64,000 nt of DNA from Anaerolineaceae bacterium (GCA_016124855.1 WGMX01000014.1:1-64000); one strand, 5' to 3'; shown: positions 1 through 8,697, counted from the stretch's first letter. A program made the numbers and translations. The notes: a model not told the origin generated them from the letters alone.

Positions 1-1
1 C

Positions 2-118
2 ATCCCCGGTCATCGTTGGACACCCCGTTCCCCTGCTATGGTCGCTGGTTTGACCGGCCATCTCTGGTCTGTTTATGAACTCTTATCTCTCGTCCCTCTC
101 TTTATCAACTCTCCATAG
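2..118 (+). pseudogene. transposase C-terminal fragment (enters from the left)
   Basis: The reading frame open from base 2 ends at TAG 116-118 and encodes 38 residues, including TPRSPAMVAGLTGHLW followed by YELL. This resembles the TPAMAAGLTDHVW-EELL tail common at the C terminus of DDE-type IS transposases. Only the tail is visible, so the gene may be intact beyond the left edge or may be a remnant. The IS family is not assigned. Confidence 0.55.
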
Positions 119-131
119 GGCCACCACCCTA

Positions 132-158
132 TTTTCAAACCGTTAGGTTATTTGAAAA
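132..158. repeat. hairpin after the transposase tail
   Basis: TTTTCAAA (132-139) pairs with TTTGAAAA... (151-158), with a further CC/GG pairing around GTTA in the centre. It lies 14 bases after the transposase stop. It could be a weak terminator or part of an IS end; no U-tract is clear. Confidence 0.35.
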
Positions 159-170
159 GCCAATCAATGC

Positions 171-191
171 GGGCGGGATAAATCGCCGCCC
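171..191. repeat. REP-like GGGCGG...CCGCCC palindrome
   Basis: GGGCGG (171-176) and CCGCCC (186-191) form a stem, followed by CTAC. Similar GGGCG/CGCCC palindromes recur between genes at 338, 27294 and 28342. Confidence 0.5.
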
Positions 192-296
192 CTACATAGA
201 CATGACATGAGTTTAGAAAGTATGCAGCTTGTAGATGTTCGGACAAAATGAGTAACGGACAAGTCTAGTTTGGGGTTATTCGGGTTTGACCTCAGC

Positions 297-324
297 TTGC
301 TATCAGGCACAAATTTGCTACAAT
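297..324 (+). promoter_or_regulatory. candidate sigma-70 promoter of argS
   Basis: A -35-like TTGCTA (297-302), a 16-base spacer and a -10-like TACAAT (319-324) sit 64 bases before the argS start. The match is imperfect but well spaced. Confidence 0.45.
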
Positions 325-337
325 GCACGAAATTGCA

Positions 338-364
338 GGGGCGCGAGAACGAAAATCGCGCCCC
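338..364 (+). repeat. GC-rich hairpin in the argS leader
   Basis: GGGGCGCGA (338-346) pairs perfectly with TCGCGCCCC (356-364) across a nine-base loop. It lies between the promoter candidate and the start codon. It has the GGGGCG/CGCCCC core of the other intergenic palindromes, so it may be a repeat element rather than a dedicated riboregulator. No T-box features are seen. Confidence 0.6.
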
Positions 365-387
365 TCTCCGTATCTACCTGAGGAAGA

Positions 388-2109
388 ATGATCTTGAAGC
401 TCCTACCCCAAGAACATGCTCGCTTGATTGAGCAAGCGATTGCTGCCGCACAAAAAGCTGGCGAGTTACCAGCATTTGAAACACCTATCATCGAAATCCG
501 TCCGCCGAAAAAGGCTGAACAAGGGGATTACGCCTGTGCTGTCGCCATGCAACTGGCAAAACCCACCGGAAAAAATCCATTTGATGTCGCCAGCATCATT
601 GCAAAATATTTACCTAAAGCTGAGTTTATCGGTTCGGTCGAAGCGATTAAACCCGGTTTCATCAACTTCCGTCTGGATGAAGCGTGGCTGAAGTCACAGG
701 TTGAGAATATTATCAGCGAGGGTGAGCAAGTCTTTACCCTTGAATTGGGCAAAGGCAAACGGGCGCAGGTCGAGTTCGTCAGCGCCAATCCTACTGGCCC
801 GCTGCATGTTGGACGCAGCCGAGGGGCAATGGTGGGCGATACGATTGCGCGAATCCTCGAAGCAGCGGGTTACAGCGTCGAGCGCGAGTATTACTTCAAC
901 AACGCTGGTGTTCAGATGACGAATCTCGGCAACAGTATGCGGATTCGCTATTTGGAAGCGCTCAAATTACCGGTGCAAGTGCCTGACGAAAAAGATAAAA
1001 CTTTCTATCAAGGTGAGTATCTGAAAGACTTCGCGGCTGATCTCGTGCTTGAAAAAGGTGATTCTTGGAAGGACGAAGATTGGAAACCCTTCAAAGAGTA
1101 TGCCGAAAATCGCATGTTTGAGATCATCAAGACGACATTGAAGCGCGTCAATATTCAACATGATGTGTTCTTCAACGAAAACAGTCTCTACGATTCAGGG
1201 GCAGTTTGGGAAACACTGGCTGCCCTTGAAAAAGCCGGACTGATTTACGAAAGCGCAGTACGTGAAAATGCTAGTCCTGAAGAGATCGAAAAAAGCAAAA
1301 ATCTCGCGCCTGCCAAATGGTTTCGCAGCACCCAATTCGGGGATGAAGAAGATCGCGTTCTTGTGAAAAATGATGGTTTCCCGACTTACGCCCTACCCGA
1401 CATCGCGTATCACATCAACAAAATTAATCGCGGATTTGATCTCCTCGTCAATATTCTGGGGGCAGATCATGGAACCGAATACAAAGTCGTTCAATACGGT
1501 CTGAAAGCATTGGGTTACGATGCTTCGAAGATTCATGTCGTCATCATTCAATTGGTGCGGATGATCCGTGACGGTGTGGAAATGAAGATGAGCACCCGAC
1601 GTGGTGACATCGAAACACTGGACGATTTGATTGACCAAACTAGTTCCGATGTGGTGCGTTATATCCTGCTGGCAAGAAGCGCTGATTCGCACCTGAACTT
1701 CGATCTCGATTTGGCGGTCAAGCAGAGCAACGATAATCCGGTTTATTACATTCAAAATGCCCATGTGCGCTGTGCGGGTATCTTCCGTGAGGCTGAGACA
1801 CGTGGACTGACCGATGAAGGTGCAGACCTCAATTTGCTCGGTGCGGCTGAGTTACGCTTTATCCGCAAAGCACTCGAATTGGGCGAAATTATTGATCTCT
1901 CTGCTAAAACACTTGAGCCACATCGAATCGCCTTCTACGCGCATGAACTGGCAGCCATCTTCCATCCGATCTACGATGAAGTACGGGCGCTGCATGGCGA
2001 TGTTCCGCCGGATGTGGCGAAGGCTCGGCTGCAGTTTTATCGCGCTGCACAGGTGATTTTTAAACGCGCATTGACTCTGATGGGCATGTCTGCACCAGAA
2101 CGTATGTAA
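388..2109 (+). CDS. argS: arginyl-tRNA synthetase
   Basis: Class I aminoacyl-tRNA synthetase that attaches arginine to tRNA-Arg in the cytoplasm. The 573-aa protein has an Arg-tRNA-synthetase N-terminal domain (about residues 5-110). The HIGH-type signature PTGPLHVGRSRG follows, with its His at residue 140, and the KMSK-type loop KMSTRRG is at about 400-406. A C-terminal DALR anticodon-binding domain ends in RALTLMGMSAPERM. Length is normal for the family. ATG 388 is preceded by GAGGAAG. A leader hairpin and a promoter candidate lie upstream. It is followed after 45 bases by dcd on the same strand, but the two have no functional link. Confidence 0.96.
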   Translation: MILKLLPQEHARLIEQAIAAAQKAGELPAFETPIIEIRPPKKAEQGDYACAVAMQLAKPTGKNPFDVASIIAKYLPKAEFIGSVEAIKPGFINFRLDEAWLKSQVENIISEGEQVFTLELGKGKRAQVEFVSANPTGPLHVGRSRGAMVGDTIARILEAAGYSVEREYYFNNAGVQMTNLGNSMRIRYLEALKLPVQVPDEKDKTFYQGEYLKDFAADLVLEKGDSWKDEDWKPFKEYAENRMFEIIKTTLKRVNIQHDVFFNENSLYDSGAVWETLAALEKAGLIYESAVRENASPEEIEKSKNLAPAKWFRSTQFGDEEDRVLVKNDGFPTYALPDIAYHINKINRGFDLLVNILGADHGTEYKVVQYGLKALGYDASKIHVVIIQLVRMIRDGVEMKMSTRRGDIETLDDLIDQTSSDVVRYILLARSADSHLNFDLDLAVKQSNDNPVYYIQNAHVRCAGIFREAETRGLTDEGADLNLLGAAELRFIRKALELGEIIDLSAKTLEPHRIAFYAHELAAIFHPIYDEVRALHGDVPPDVAKARLQFYRAAQVIFKRALTLMGMSAPERM

Positions 2110-2154
2110 TGGCTCAACGATAGACTTCATTTAGCCTGTTTGAAAGGAAACAAC

Positions 2155-3837
2155 ATGGGATTAAAACCTGACCATTGGATACGCAAGATGGCGCTTGAGC
2201 ATGGCATGATTGAGCCATTTGTGGAAAAACAGGTGCGTGAAGGTGCGATTAGTTACGGCGTATCCAGCTATGGTTATGACCTGCGGGTTGCCGACGAGTT
2301 TAAAATCTTCACTAATGTCTACTCGGCGATTGTTGATCCCAAAAACTTTTCAGCCGAATCCTTTGTTGATTTTAAGGGCGATGTTTGTGTCATTCCGCCG
2401 AACTCTTTCGCCCTTGCCCGTTCGCTCGAATACTTCCGTATTCCACGCAAAGTACTGACCGTTTGTCTCGGAAAATCAACGTATGCGCGCTGCTTTAGAG
2501 GTGATACACGAGTGGCGCTGGTTGATGGCACAGCGCCTACGCTTGAAGAGATGGCAAATCGCGCCGAAAAGGGCGAAATGTTTTGGGGTTACAGCGTTGG
2601 TGAATTCGGTCGAATTATGGTGACATTGCTCGAAGCACCGCGTTTCATTGGACGCGACTCGCTTATTGAAGTTATGCTCGATAACGATCAGCCGATTCAC
2701 TGTACACCCGATCACCAGTTTATTCGACGTGATGGTCGCCTTGTCCAAGCGGGTGATCTTCGTGCCGGTGATTCTCTTATGCCGCTTTATCGTCAATTGG
2801 CACGGGGCTATGAGATGCTCTATCAACCTCTAAACGGACAGTTACATCCGACACATCGCTTAGCAGACGAATGGAATGTTCGAAATGGAGTCTACGCTGA
2901 TCTCCCCGGCACACATCGACATCACATCGATCATAATCGTCTCAACAATTCTCCTTGGAACATTACGCGAATGGATGCCAGCGAACACATTCGACATCAC
3001 AACCAAGAAAACTACGGCGAAGACTTTGATCCACAGGAACATAGCCAATCCATTAAAGAAGCGTTTGATCGCTTGTCACAAGACCCTGAATGGCGCGAAC
3101 GCTTTGCCGAAGCACAAAGTGATCGAGCACTCCGCTTCTGGCATGAAGATGCCTATGCAAATGCTCGTCAAAAATGGCTGGAAAAATCACTTTTGAGTTG
3201 GACAGAGGAACGCCGTGCAATGAAGCGGGAGCAAATGGAAGCTTTTTATAGTAATCCGCTCAATCGCCAGCAAGTCAGTGAACGATCATTAGCAGCATGG
3301 GCAAATGATGATGGAAGCCGACGCGCTCAACAACGCGAAATTGCCCGAAAGATACGTATTCGTGAAGAAATCACAGAAGATGTCCTTCGCGCCGCACTCG
3401 ATGAGACAGGATCTATTCGTGGAGCAGCGCGACTTCTCAATTGTGACCGCGCCGTTTTCCGTCGTTTTCCGCACGTCGTTCAAGCTTTTAAGGGAGCGCC
3501 TGTCAGAAACCACAAGGTTGTATCTGTTCGGGAGTTAGCGGGCGATCATGATGTCTACTGTTTGACGGTTCCTGAAGCCGGAAACTTCGCGCTTGAGGCA
3601 GGCGTTTTTGTCAAGAATTGCGGCCTGATTGTGAATGTAACGCCCTTCGAACCAGAATGGGAGGGCTTTGTCACTCTAGAAATCAGCAATACCACTCCCC
3701 TACCTGCAAAGGTTTATGCCAACGAAGGGTTAGCACAGGTCTTGTTCTTTGAAGCGGATGAGGAATGTGAAATCTCGTATGCCGACAAGAAAGGTAAGTA
3801 TCAGGGACAAATCGGGGTGACACCACCTAAACTTTAA
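2155..3837 (+). CDS. dcd: dCTP deaminase precursor interrupted by an intein
   Basis: dCTP deaminase converts dCTP to dUTP for thymidylate synthesis. The 560-aa precursor splits into an N-extein (to residue 112, ending in GKSTYAR), a 376-aa intein, and a C-extein beginning [16 protein letters not shown]. Joined, the exteins give about 184 aa, the normal Dcd length. The joined sequence restores [22 protein letters not shown] (with the likely catalytic Glu) and [15 protein letters not shown] 2155 is chosen over the TTG at 2140 because AAGGAA precedes it at proper spacing and Dcd proteins start here. The enzyme should be inactive until spliced, because the insertion cuts the highly conserved GKSxxAR/CG segment. 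Confidence 0.95.
   Translation: MGLKPDHWIRKMALEHGMIEPFVEKQVREGAISYGVSSYGYDLRVADEFKIFTNVYSAIVDPKNFSAESFVDFKGDVCVIPPNSFALARSLEYFRIPRKVLTVCLGKSTYARCFRGDTRVALVDGTAPTLEEMANRAEKGEMFWGYSVGEFGRIMVTLLEAPRFIGRDSLIEVMLDNDQPIHCTPDHQFIRRDGRLVQAGDLRAGDSLMPLYRQLARGYEMLYQPLNGQLHPTHRLADEWNVRNGVYADLPGTHRHHIDHNRLNNSPWNITRMDASEHIRHHNQENYGEDFDPQEHSQSIKEAFDRLSQDPEWRERFAEAQSDRALRFWHEDAYANARQKWLEKSLLSWTEERRAMKREQMEAFYSNPLNRQQVSERSLAAWANDDGSRRAQQREIARKIRIREEITEDVLRAALDETGSIRGAARLLNCDRAVFRRFPHVVQAFKGAPVRNHKVVSVRELAGDHDVYCLTVPEAGNFALEAGVFVKNCGLIVNVTPFEPEWEGFVTLEISNTTPLPAKVYANEGLAQVLFFEADEECEISYADKKGKYQGQIGVTPPKL
2491..3618 (+). mobile_element. HNH-homing-endonuclease intein within Dcd
   Basis: The element begins with Cys (TGC 2491) in [13 protein letters not shown], the splicing block A. 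Block B contains CTPDHQF with the T-x-x-H signature, and the end reads [19 protein letters not shown] then VKN. Asn (3616-3618) is terminal and is followed by extein Cys+1 (3619). The penultimate residue is Lys rather than the usual His. In the middle, [20 protein letters not shown] is an HNH-type endonuclease motif. It is followed by about three helical repeats of the pattern aromatic-x-D/N-P, and then an HTH-like segment ([20 protein letters not shown]). No LAGLIDADG motif is seen. Homing and splicing activity are inferred from the intact motifs. Confidence 0.93.
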
Positions 3838-3905
3838 ATTTGCTTCATCAATCAATTCGAACTAAAATCCATCTCAAACATTTGATATGGAACAAGGTTC
3901 ACAAA

Positions 3906-4586
3906 ATGAGAAAAGAAATGCGCGAGGAAGCCCGACGTTTACGAAGTGAACAGGGCATGGCAATTACCGATATTTGCAAGCGACTTGGTGTTGCCAAAAG
4001 TTCGGTCAGCGTATGGGTACGTGATATTGTCTTGAATGAGGAGCAAAAAGAGGCACTGTAAAAGCAGCATTATACATATTTAGCAAAAACGCGCGGCGCA
4101 CATACCAATGCTGTAAAGGGTCGTGAGCAACGTCGTATTTACCAAGAGGAAGGTCGATTAAAAGCGCGTGAAGGTGATCCGTTGCATATTGCAGGATGTA
4201 TGCTCTATTGGGGAGAAGGTGCAAAAAACAAAAACTCACTTAAAATGTCGAATTCTGATGTTGGAATGTTGACATTTTACATGCGATTTCTGCGTGAAAG
4301 TTTACAACTTGACGATGACCAAATTGTTGTCAGAATTGTTTGTTACCTAGGTAACAATCTATCTGAACAAGATATTGAATCATACTGGCTTGAAAATCTT
4401 CAAATACCTGCAACATGTTTGCGTAAAACGAGCGTGAACATCCAACCTATTAGCAGTCAACAAAAAGGACGCAAGTTGCTTTATGGCACTTGTGAAATTG
4501 CGGTTCATCTTACTCGTGTCGCGCAGCATGTATTGGGCGCAATTCAAGAATATGCAGGTATTGAAAAACCTGAGTGGTTGATGTAA
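3906..4586 (+). pseudogene. HTH protein with possible LAGLIDADG-like domain, interrupted by an in-frame TAA
   Basis: A single frame runs from ATG 3906 (AAGG upstream) to TAA 4584-4586. It is broken only by TAA at 4059-4061 and would otherwise encode about 226 aa. Residues 1-50 form a helix-turn-helix (AITDICKRLGVAKSSVSVWV). After the stop, the frame continues KQHYTYLAKTRGAHTNAVKG and then IAGCMLYWGEGAKNK, SNSDVGMLTFYMRFLRE, VVRIVCY and LLYGTCEIAVH. The helix with GEGAK followed by strand, helix and strand resembles the layout of LAGLIDADG folds (inference). I recall similar HTH proteins beside tRNA genes in other bacteria. Function is unknown. The stop is either a nonsense mutation (CAA or AAA to TAA) or an assembly error. 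Confidence 0.7.
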
Positions 4587-4589
4587 ATT
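4561..4589 (+). promoter_or_regulatory. candidate promoter of tRNA-Val inside the upstream ORF
   Basis: TTGAAA (4561-4566), a 17-base spacer and TAAATT (4584-4589) would place transcription start near 4596, a few bases before the tRNA. The element lies in the last codons of the preceding interrupted ORF. Confidence 0.45.
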
Positions 4590-4600
4590 AAAGTGATAAT

Positions 4601-4673
4601 GGGCTGTTAGCTCAATTGGCAGAGCACACGGTTTACATCTGTGGGGTTGCAGGTTCGAGTCCTGCACGGCCCA
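4601..4673 (+). tRNA. tRNA-Val (anticodon TAC)
   Basis: Cloverleaf of 73 bases. The acceptor arms GGGCTGT/ACGGCCC pair with one T-G. The D arm is GCTC...GAGC and the anticodon stem CACGG/CTGTG encloses TTTACAT with anticodon TAC. The variable loop has five bases, the T arm is GCAGG TTCGAGT CCTGC, and the discriminator is A. CCA is not encoded. It directly follows the interrupted HTH ORF. Confidence 0.96.
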
Positions 4674-4681
4674 AATATATC

Positions 4682-4714
4682 AACGCATACTATTTCAGGT
4701 ATGCGTTTTTATTT
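4682..4714 (+). terminator. rho-independent terminator after tRNA-Val
   Basis: AACGCATAC (4682-4690) and GTATGCGTT (4699-4707) form a nine-pair stem with an eight-base loop, followed by a T-rich run. Confidence 0.8.
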
Positions 4715-4859
4715 GTCAATTTTTCAGCACAAACGGAATACCAACCTTATATAACAAATTGTTGCGTCTATTGCCCTTTTCGGCTATGATTAACAGCATA
4801 TTGTTACATTCCCGTTTGTATAGGGTATAAAAAGCATTAGCACAGTCAGGACAAACACG

Positions 4860-5555
4860 ATGGTCATGGTACAAGACAATCGCCAAATTTTAATCGTCGA
4901 AGATGACGAAGATACCGCTGAAGTGGTGTGTACCCTTCTTAACGAGGCGGGTTATAACGCCGTTTCGGTAGATCGGGGTGAAGCGGCATTGAGTGAGATT
5001 GCCTCTGCGTCACCTGATCTGGTGCTGCTCGATTTGAACCTGCCCGACATCAATGGTTTAGATGTGCTGAAGCAGGTGCGAGAGCGTTCCTTTTTGCCGA
5101 TGATCGTCCTCAGTGGTTTCGCCCGTGAACGCGACAAAGTCAATGCGCTCGAAGCCGGCGCGGATGATTATCTCGCAAAACCCTTCTCTCCTGATGAGCT
5201 GGTTGCCCGTGTGAAGGCTCTGCTTCGCCGCATCAACTGGACTCCCCAACCTGAAACAAAGATCACAGTTCGCCAACTTGAGCTCGATATTCCTCGCCGT
5301 CACGCCTTTATTCGCGGCCAACCTCTGCGTTTGACCCCCATAGAATATGGTTTGTTGGTCACGCTTATGCGGAACGCGGGGCAAATCGTCACCCATGACG
5401 ATCTGCTGCGCGGCGTGTGGAACGATGAATATGTGGGTGATTACTCGGTATTACGCGTCAATATTTCCCGTCTACGTCAGAAAATCGAACTCAATCCGCG
5501 TCATCCTGCTTATATCGTGACCGTACCCGGACAGGGTTATCGGATGCCGATTTAG
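4860..5555 (+). CDS. OmpR/PhoB-family response regulator
   Basis: Two-component transcription factor of 231 aa. The receiver domain (about residues 9-122) has the acidic pair D15/D16, phospho-acceptor D58 in VLLDLNLPDINGLDVL, S85 and K107 in AKPFS. A winged-helix DNA-binding domain (about 135-230) contains LTPIEYGLLVTLMRNAG and the ending YIVTVPGQGYRMPI. No histidine kinase is adjacent, so it is an orphan regulator; the GAF-PAS kinase at 14.4 kb is a possible but unproven partner. It lies between the tRNA-Val terminator and another hairpin, so it is probably monocistronic. ATG 4866 is an alternative start. Confidence 0.93.
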   Translation: MVMVQDNRQILIVEDDEDTAEVVCTLLNEAGYNAVSVDRGEAALSEIASASPDLVLLDLNLPDINGLDVLKQVRERSFLPMIVLSGFARERDKVNALEAGADDYLAKPFSPDELVARVKALLRRINWTPQPETKITVRQLELDIPRRHAFIRGQPLRLTPIEYGLLVTLMRNAGQIVTHDDLLRGVWNDEYVGDYSVLRVNISRLRQKIELNPRHPAYIVTVPGQGYRMPI

Positions 5556-5597
5556 GACACATCTACGCTTCATATCATCATAACTGAGCACTCAATG

Positions 5598-5622
5598 AAC
5601 CTGATTGGCAAATCAGGTTTAT
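5598..5622 (+). terminator. probable terminator after the response regulator
   Basis: AACCTGATT (5598-5606) pairs perfectly with AATCAGGTT (5611-5619) around GGCA, followed by the short T-rich TATTTG. Confidence 0.55.
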
Positions 5623-5678
5623 TTGTGCTACGCTTGCGACTGTAATAGTGCTGCTTTTAGTCAGTTTAAGGACTTATC

Positions 5679-6443
5679 GTGCCCGGAGAATATGCAACTC
5701 TTGCGCCAATATACGACAGTGTTGGAATGGCAGTTTATTCGACAGCTATCACACCCAAACTCATGGATTTTGCCCAACGTATGGATTGGCTGGGAAGGCG
5801 CATTGTGGTTCTGGGCTGTGGGACAGGCGGCGCAATCGAGTATCTGTCGCAATATCCGTATACCATTACAGGTGTCGATAGTTCTCCTGAGATGCTTGAA
5901 GTTGCACGCCGAAAATTGGATATTCCGGGCTTAAGTATTAAATGGCTGCAACTTGATATGCGCGATACCGGCAACCAGATTATGACCGCCGATATGGTGC
6001 TGGCGCTTAATGTTATGAACGAACTTAACAGCCTGCGTGATCTAGAGACCGTATTCGCTACTGCTCAACGCATTTTAGACTCTGGCAAACTTTTCATCTT
6101 CGATATGATGACAATCCAAGGATTGAGCCCAATCGGAAGTTCTACCGAGCAAGTCATGTATGACGATGGACAAAGTGTTACTATGTTCAGCGCCAAAGAT
6201 TATGATTACGAGCGTCAAATCCAGACGATTAACCATATTATTTTCCGCCAGCAAAAAGGGTCTTGGAACCGCTCCGAAGCACGTCAGGTGCTGCGTACAT
6301 TTCCGGTGCAAGCTGTGGCATCATTATTGCAACGTAACCGATTCAATATCCGAACGATTTTGAATAATCGCCTTGAAAACTACGAGCCGGGTGTTTCACA
6401 CGCTGACCGGGTTATATTCTTCGCTGAGAAACAATCTGCATGA
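5679..6443 (+). CDS. class I SAM-dependent methyltransferase
   Basis: 254-aa protein with a Rossmann-type methyltransferase core. Motif I is VVLGCGTGG at residues 43-51, the acidic residue after strand 2 is in TGVDSS (D67), and LDMRDT and MVLALNVMNELN follow. The substrate is not evident; the beginning (YATLAPIYDSVG) is common among small-molecule methyltransferases. The start is GTG 5679, preceded by TAAGGA. Its stop overlaps the start of the next gene by four bases (ATGA), so the two are probably translationally coupled. Confidence 0.85.
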   Translation: MPGEYATLAPIYDSVGMAVYSTAITPKLMDFAQRMDWLGRRIVVLGCGTGGAIEYLSQYPYTITGVDSSPEMLEVARRKLDIPGLSIKWLQLDMRDTGNQIMTADMVLALNVMNELNSLRDLETVFATAQRILDSGKLFIFDMMTIQGLSPIGSSTEQVMYDDGQSVTMFSAKDYDYERQIQTINHIIFRQQKGSWNRSEARQVLRTFPVQAVASLLQRNRFNIRTILNNRLENYEPGVSHADRVIFFAEKQSA

Positions 6444-7108
6444 ATGCGTTTTCTACAAACGAAACATTACAATTACAAGTCGATCCCGAACATAATGCAC
6501 TGCGTTTAGCTACTGTTGGTCTTTTCGCAGCGATTATGATTATTGCTTTTTTCCTTAGCAATGCCATTATTCCGAGTGATGGATTTAATATCTTAGCGGG
6601 TCTTATCGCTTTTGGGCTTGCGGCAATCATTACAAGACTGGCTGATCCAATTCTGAAACGTTGGTGGCCTAGCAAACGTCGTCTTCTGCTTGATGCAGAA
6701 GGCGCACGATTAACACTTAACGGGCAGATACAGGCTAACATCAATGCTGATGGGACAGCCAACGTCCACTATTGGAAATTTAAGATTCCCCGGCGAGGTC
6801 GAATGCCAAGAGGTTGGTTTGTGGTGGCCTGCGCGATTCAGCAGGACGACATCTATTTACCGGTTTATGCTTTTGCGTCGCCTGCACAAACCGATGCATT
6901 GGGTAAAATCAAGCAGTTTACCGAGTTACACAGCGAAAAGAGCAAAGCTTCGGCTGCAAAAGCTGAGTCGCTGCGTTTAGCCGGTGAACAGCGACGGTTA
7001 CGCTTAGCGGAAGAACAACGTTGGCACGACGGCGGCGAATTAACTGTCGACGATTTCGAAACTTTTATCACACGTTTGAATGAGTTATATGCGCGATGGA
7101 ATTCCTAA
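6440..7108 (+). CDS. hypothetical membrane protein
   Basis: 222 aa, not recognised. Two transmembrane helices are visible near the N terminus (about residues 24-43 and 50-67). A soluble region of about 110 residues follows, then an Ala/Arg/Glu-rich helical stretch (about 165-200: EKSKASAAKAESLRLAGEQR and on) that looks like a coiled coil, and an acidic end. It starts in an ATGA overlap with the methyltransferase and its end overlaps the next gene by 13 bases, so it belongs to a tight three-gene unit. Confidence 0.75.
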   Translation: MNAFSTNETLQLQVDPEHNALRLATVGLFAAIMIIAFFLSNAIIPSDGFNILAGLIAFGLAAIITRLADPILKRWWPSKRRLLLDAEGARLTLNGQIQANINADGTANVHYWKFKIPRRGRMPRGWFVVACAIQQDDIYLPVYAFASPAQTDALGKIKQFTELHSEKSKASAAKAESLRLAGEQRRLRLAEEQRWHDGGELTVDDFETFITRLNELYARWNS

Positions 7109-8634
7109 GATGTTTCTCTTTAAGCTTGTTGGCAGCAGCGCTCATCTTCGGCAGCACAAGTCTTTCGGCACAAGATACCAATAGCTTAACCATTAACTCT
7201 CCAGTTGATGGGCAGATTGGAAATGGGAGCAGCCAAACGTGGACATTTAACGCTGTGGAAGGCGAAGTATTATCCTTCGCGGTGCATACAACTGGCGGTA
7301 ACCTCGACCCAAAATTTACGATCAGCAACAGTAAAGGTGAGCCGTTTCTGAGCAACGATGACTTCGCTTATCCGGATAATCAGGATGCGTTGCTCGAAGC
7401 GGTTACAATGGCGCGGACTGATACATATAGTCTGACAGTCAATGGAGTCGGGACAACGTCAGGTGAATATCAGCTGACGATGCTCAATGGATTCAGCCAA
7501 ATTGGTTTGAGTGACAATTTTAACGGCGATCTTCAGTGGACAAGTGCGACTGCGCCAACAAGTGATTTCAACGTTAGCAGTGACAACGGGCAAATCGGTC
7601 TTGCGCTAACCGGACCAAATCATACAGGCATTGCCACAAATCCCAAGCAATCCGTAACCAGCGACTTCTATGCCGCCGTGAATGTTACGGCGAGCGGTGG
7701 GCAAGATGGATGGATTGTAGGCATGACACTGCGTGAAATTGATCCGAGCAACTATTATCTATTGAACCTCAACTCACGTGGACAATGGCGGCTCAGCGTT
7801 CGACAAGACGGCGTAGATAAGGTGATCCGTGATTGGCTTAATCATCCGGCTCTGGCAAACAGTTCTGGCAATTTCACATTGGGAGTCATGGTCGATGGAA
7901 CCGGATTCGATTTTTTCTATAACAATGTTTTGTTTGGTCGACTAAGCGACTCGACCTTTACTGCACCGGGTGTTATTGGTTTAGCCGTCGGCACTTCGTC
8001 GTCACTCAGCAGTCAAACAACGGCCTATTTTGATGACCTTATTGTGAGTGTTCCAACCCTAAAAAATGGGCAGCGCATCATTCCACAGCAGATTGCACTC
8101 GGTCAGCCTACTGTGTTAACCCGTGATCTACAGCGTCGCGGGTTAATTCCGGCCAACGGCCAACTGGTATTAAACGTAGCAGAAAGTTCAATCGAATCGG
8201 CGCGACCGGGGGTAGATCGTATTGCTTTGGCACGCGGCGCAACGTATACCGATTTTGCAATCGGTACTACGGTTTCATGGCAAGCCGCTGGCGAGGGAAT
8301 CTCTGGCTGCGGGATCGTGCTACAGGCCAAAGACGACACTAACTATACCCTTGCCTATGTTGATCACAGCGGGGCACTGGGTGTTTCTCAGCGACAAAGT
8401 GATCACTTTATTCCCGGAATATTCGCTGAAAACACAACGATCACCGGCAATAAACATTCACTCGTCGTGATTTTGCAAAAAGAGCAACTTCTCTATTATG
8501 TGGATGGCTTTTATAGTGGCAGGATGGCCAATTCAGGTATTAATGGCGGAATTGGGAACGCTGTTGTCAATTTTGATCCTATCCGCACTTCCTGCAATTT
8601 CACTGATACGTGGGTGTGGAATTGGGATAATTAG
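7096..8634 (+). CDS. exported PPC-like / concanavalin-like protein
   Basis: 512 aa with a clear signal peptide (hydrophobic LSLLAAALIFGS, likely cut after Ala25, before QDTN). Residues about 30-130 resemble a bacterial pre-peptidase C-terminal (PPC) beta-sandwich (QTWTFNAVEGEVLSFAV; TYSLTVNG). Two later segments (about 140-315 and 335-510) look like concanavalin/DUF1080-type jelly rolls, with repeated YYLLNLNSRGQW- and YTLAYVDHSGAL-type strands. No catalytic site is visible, so a binding or structural surface role is more likely than an enzyme. It overlaps the preceding membrane protein gene by 13 bases. Confidence 0.75.
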   Translation: MEFLRCFSLSLLAAALIFGSTSLSAQDTNSLTINSPVDGQIGNGSSQTWTFNAVEGEVLSFAVHTTGGNLDPKFTISNSKGEPFLSNDDFAYPDNQDALLEAVTMARTDTYSLTVNGVGTTSGEYQLTMLNGFSQIGLSDNFNGDLQWTSATAPTSDFNVSSDNGQIGLALTGPNHTGIATNPKQSVTSDFYAAVNVTASGGQDGWIVGMTLREIDPSNYYLLNLNSRGQWRLSVRQDGVDKVIRDWLNHPALANSSGNFTLGVMVDGTGFDFFYNNVLFGRLSDSTFTAPGVIGLAVGTSSSLSSQTTAYFDDLIVSVPTLKNGQRIIPQQIALGQPTVLTRDLQRRGLIPANGQLVLNVAESSIESARPGVDRIALARGATYTDFAIGTTVSWQAAGEGISGCGIVLQAKDDTNYTLAYVDHSGALGVSQRQSDHFIPGIFAENTTITGNKHSLVVILQKEQLLYYVDGFYSGRMANSGINGGIGNAVVNFDPIRTSCNFTDTWVWNWDN

Positions 8635-8697
8635 CTCATTGAAAACATCCGACAACCGTGCTTGACTCGTAATTAGTCTAAAAGAAGAGGCATTACA

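Larger units (their letters stand above)
119..387. other. intergenic region upstream of argS
   Basis: No coding region is seen. The stretch holds the hairpin at 132-158, a GGGCGG/CCGCCC palindrome at 171-191, a repeated CGGACAA (240-246 and 256-262) that may be an IS terminal sequence, a promoter candidate (297-324) and a GC-rich hairpin in the argS leader (338-364). Confidence 0.6.

Noticed and set aside
338..364. argS leader hairpin as a T-box or riboswitch
   Set aside because: A single hairpin without the T-box bulge, specifier loop or antiterminator; it fits the recurring palindromes better.
3840..4061. Start of the HTH ORF at 3840
   Set aside because: The 22 codons before ATG 3906 have no ribosome site and the HTH proteins begin close to MRKE; 3906 is preferred.
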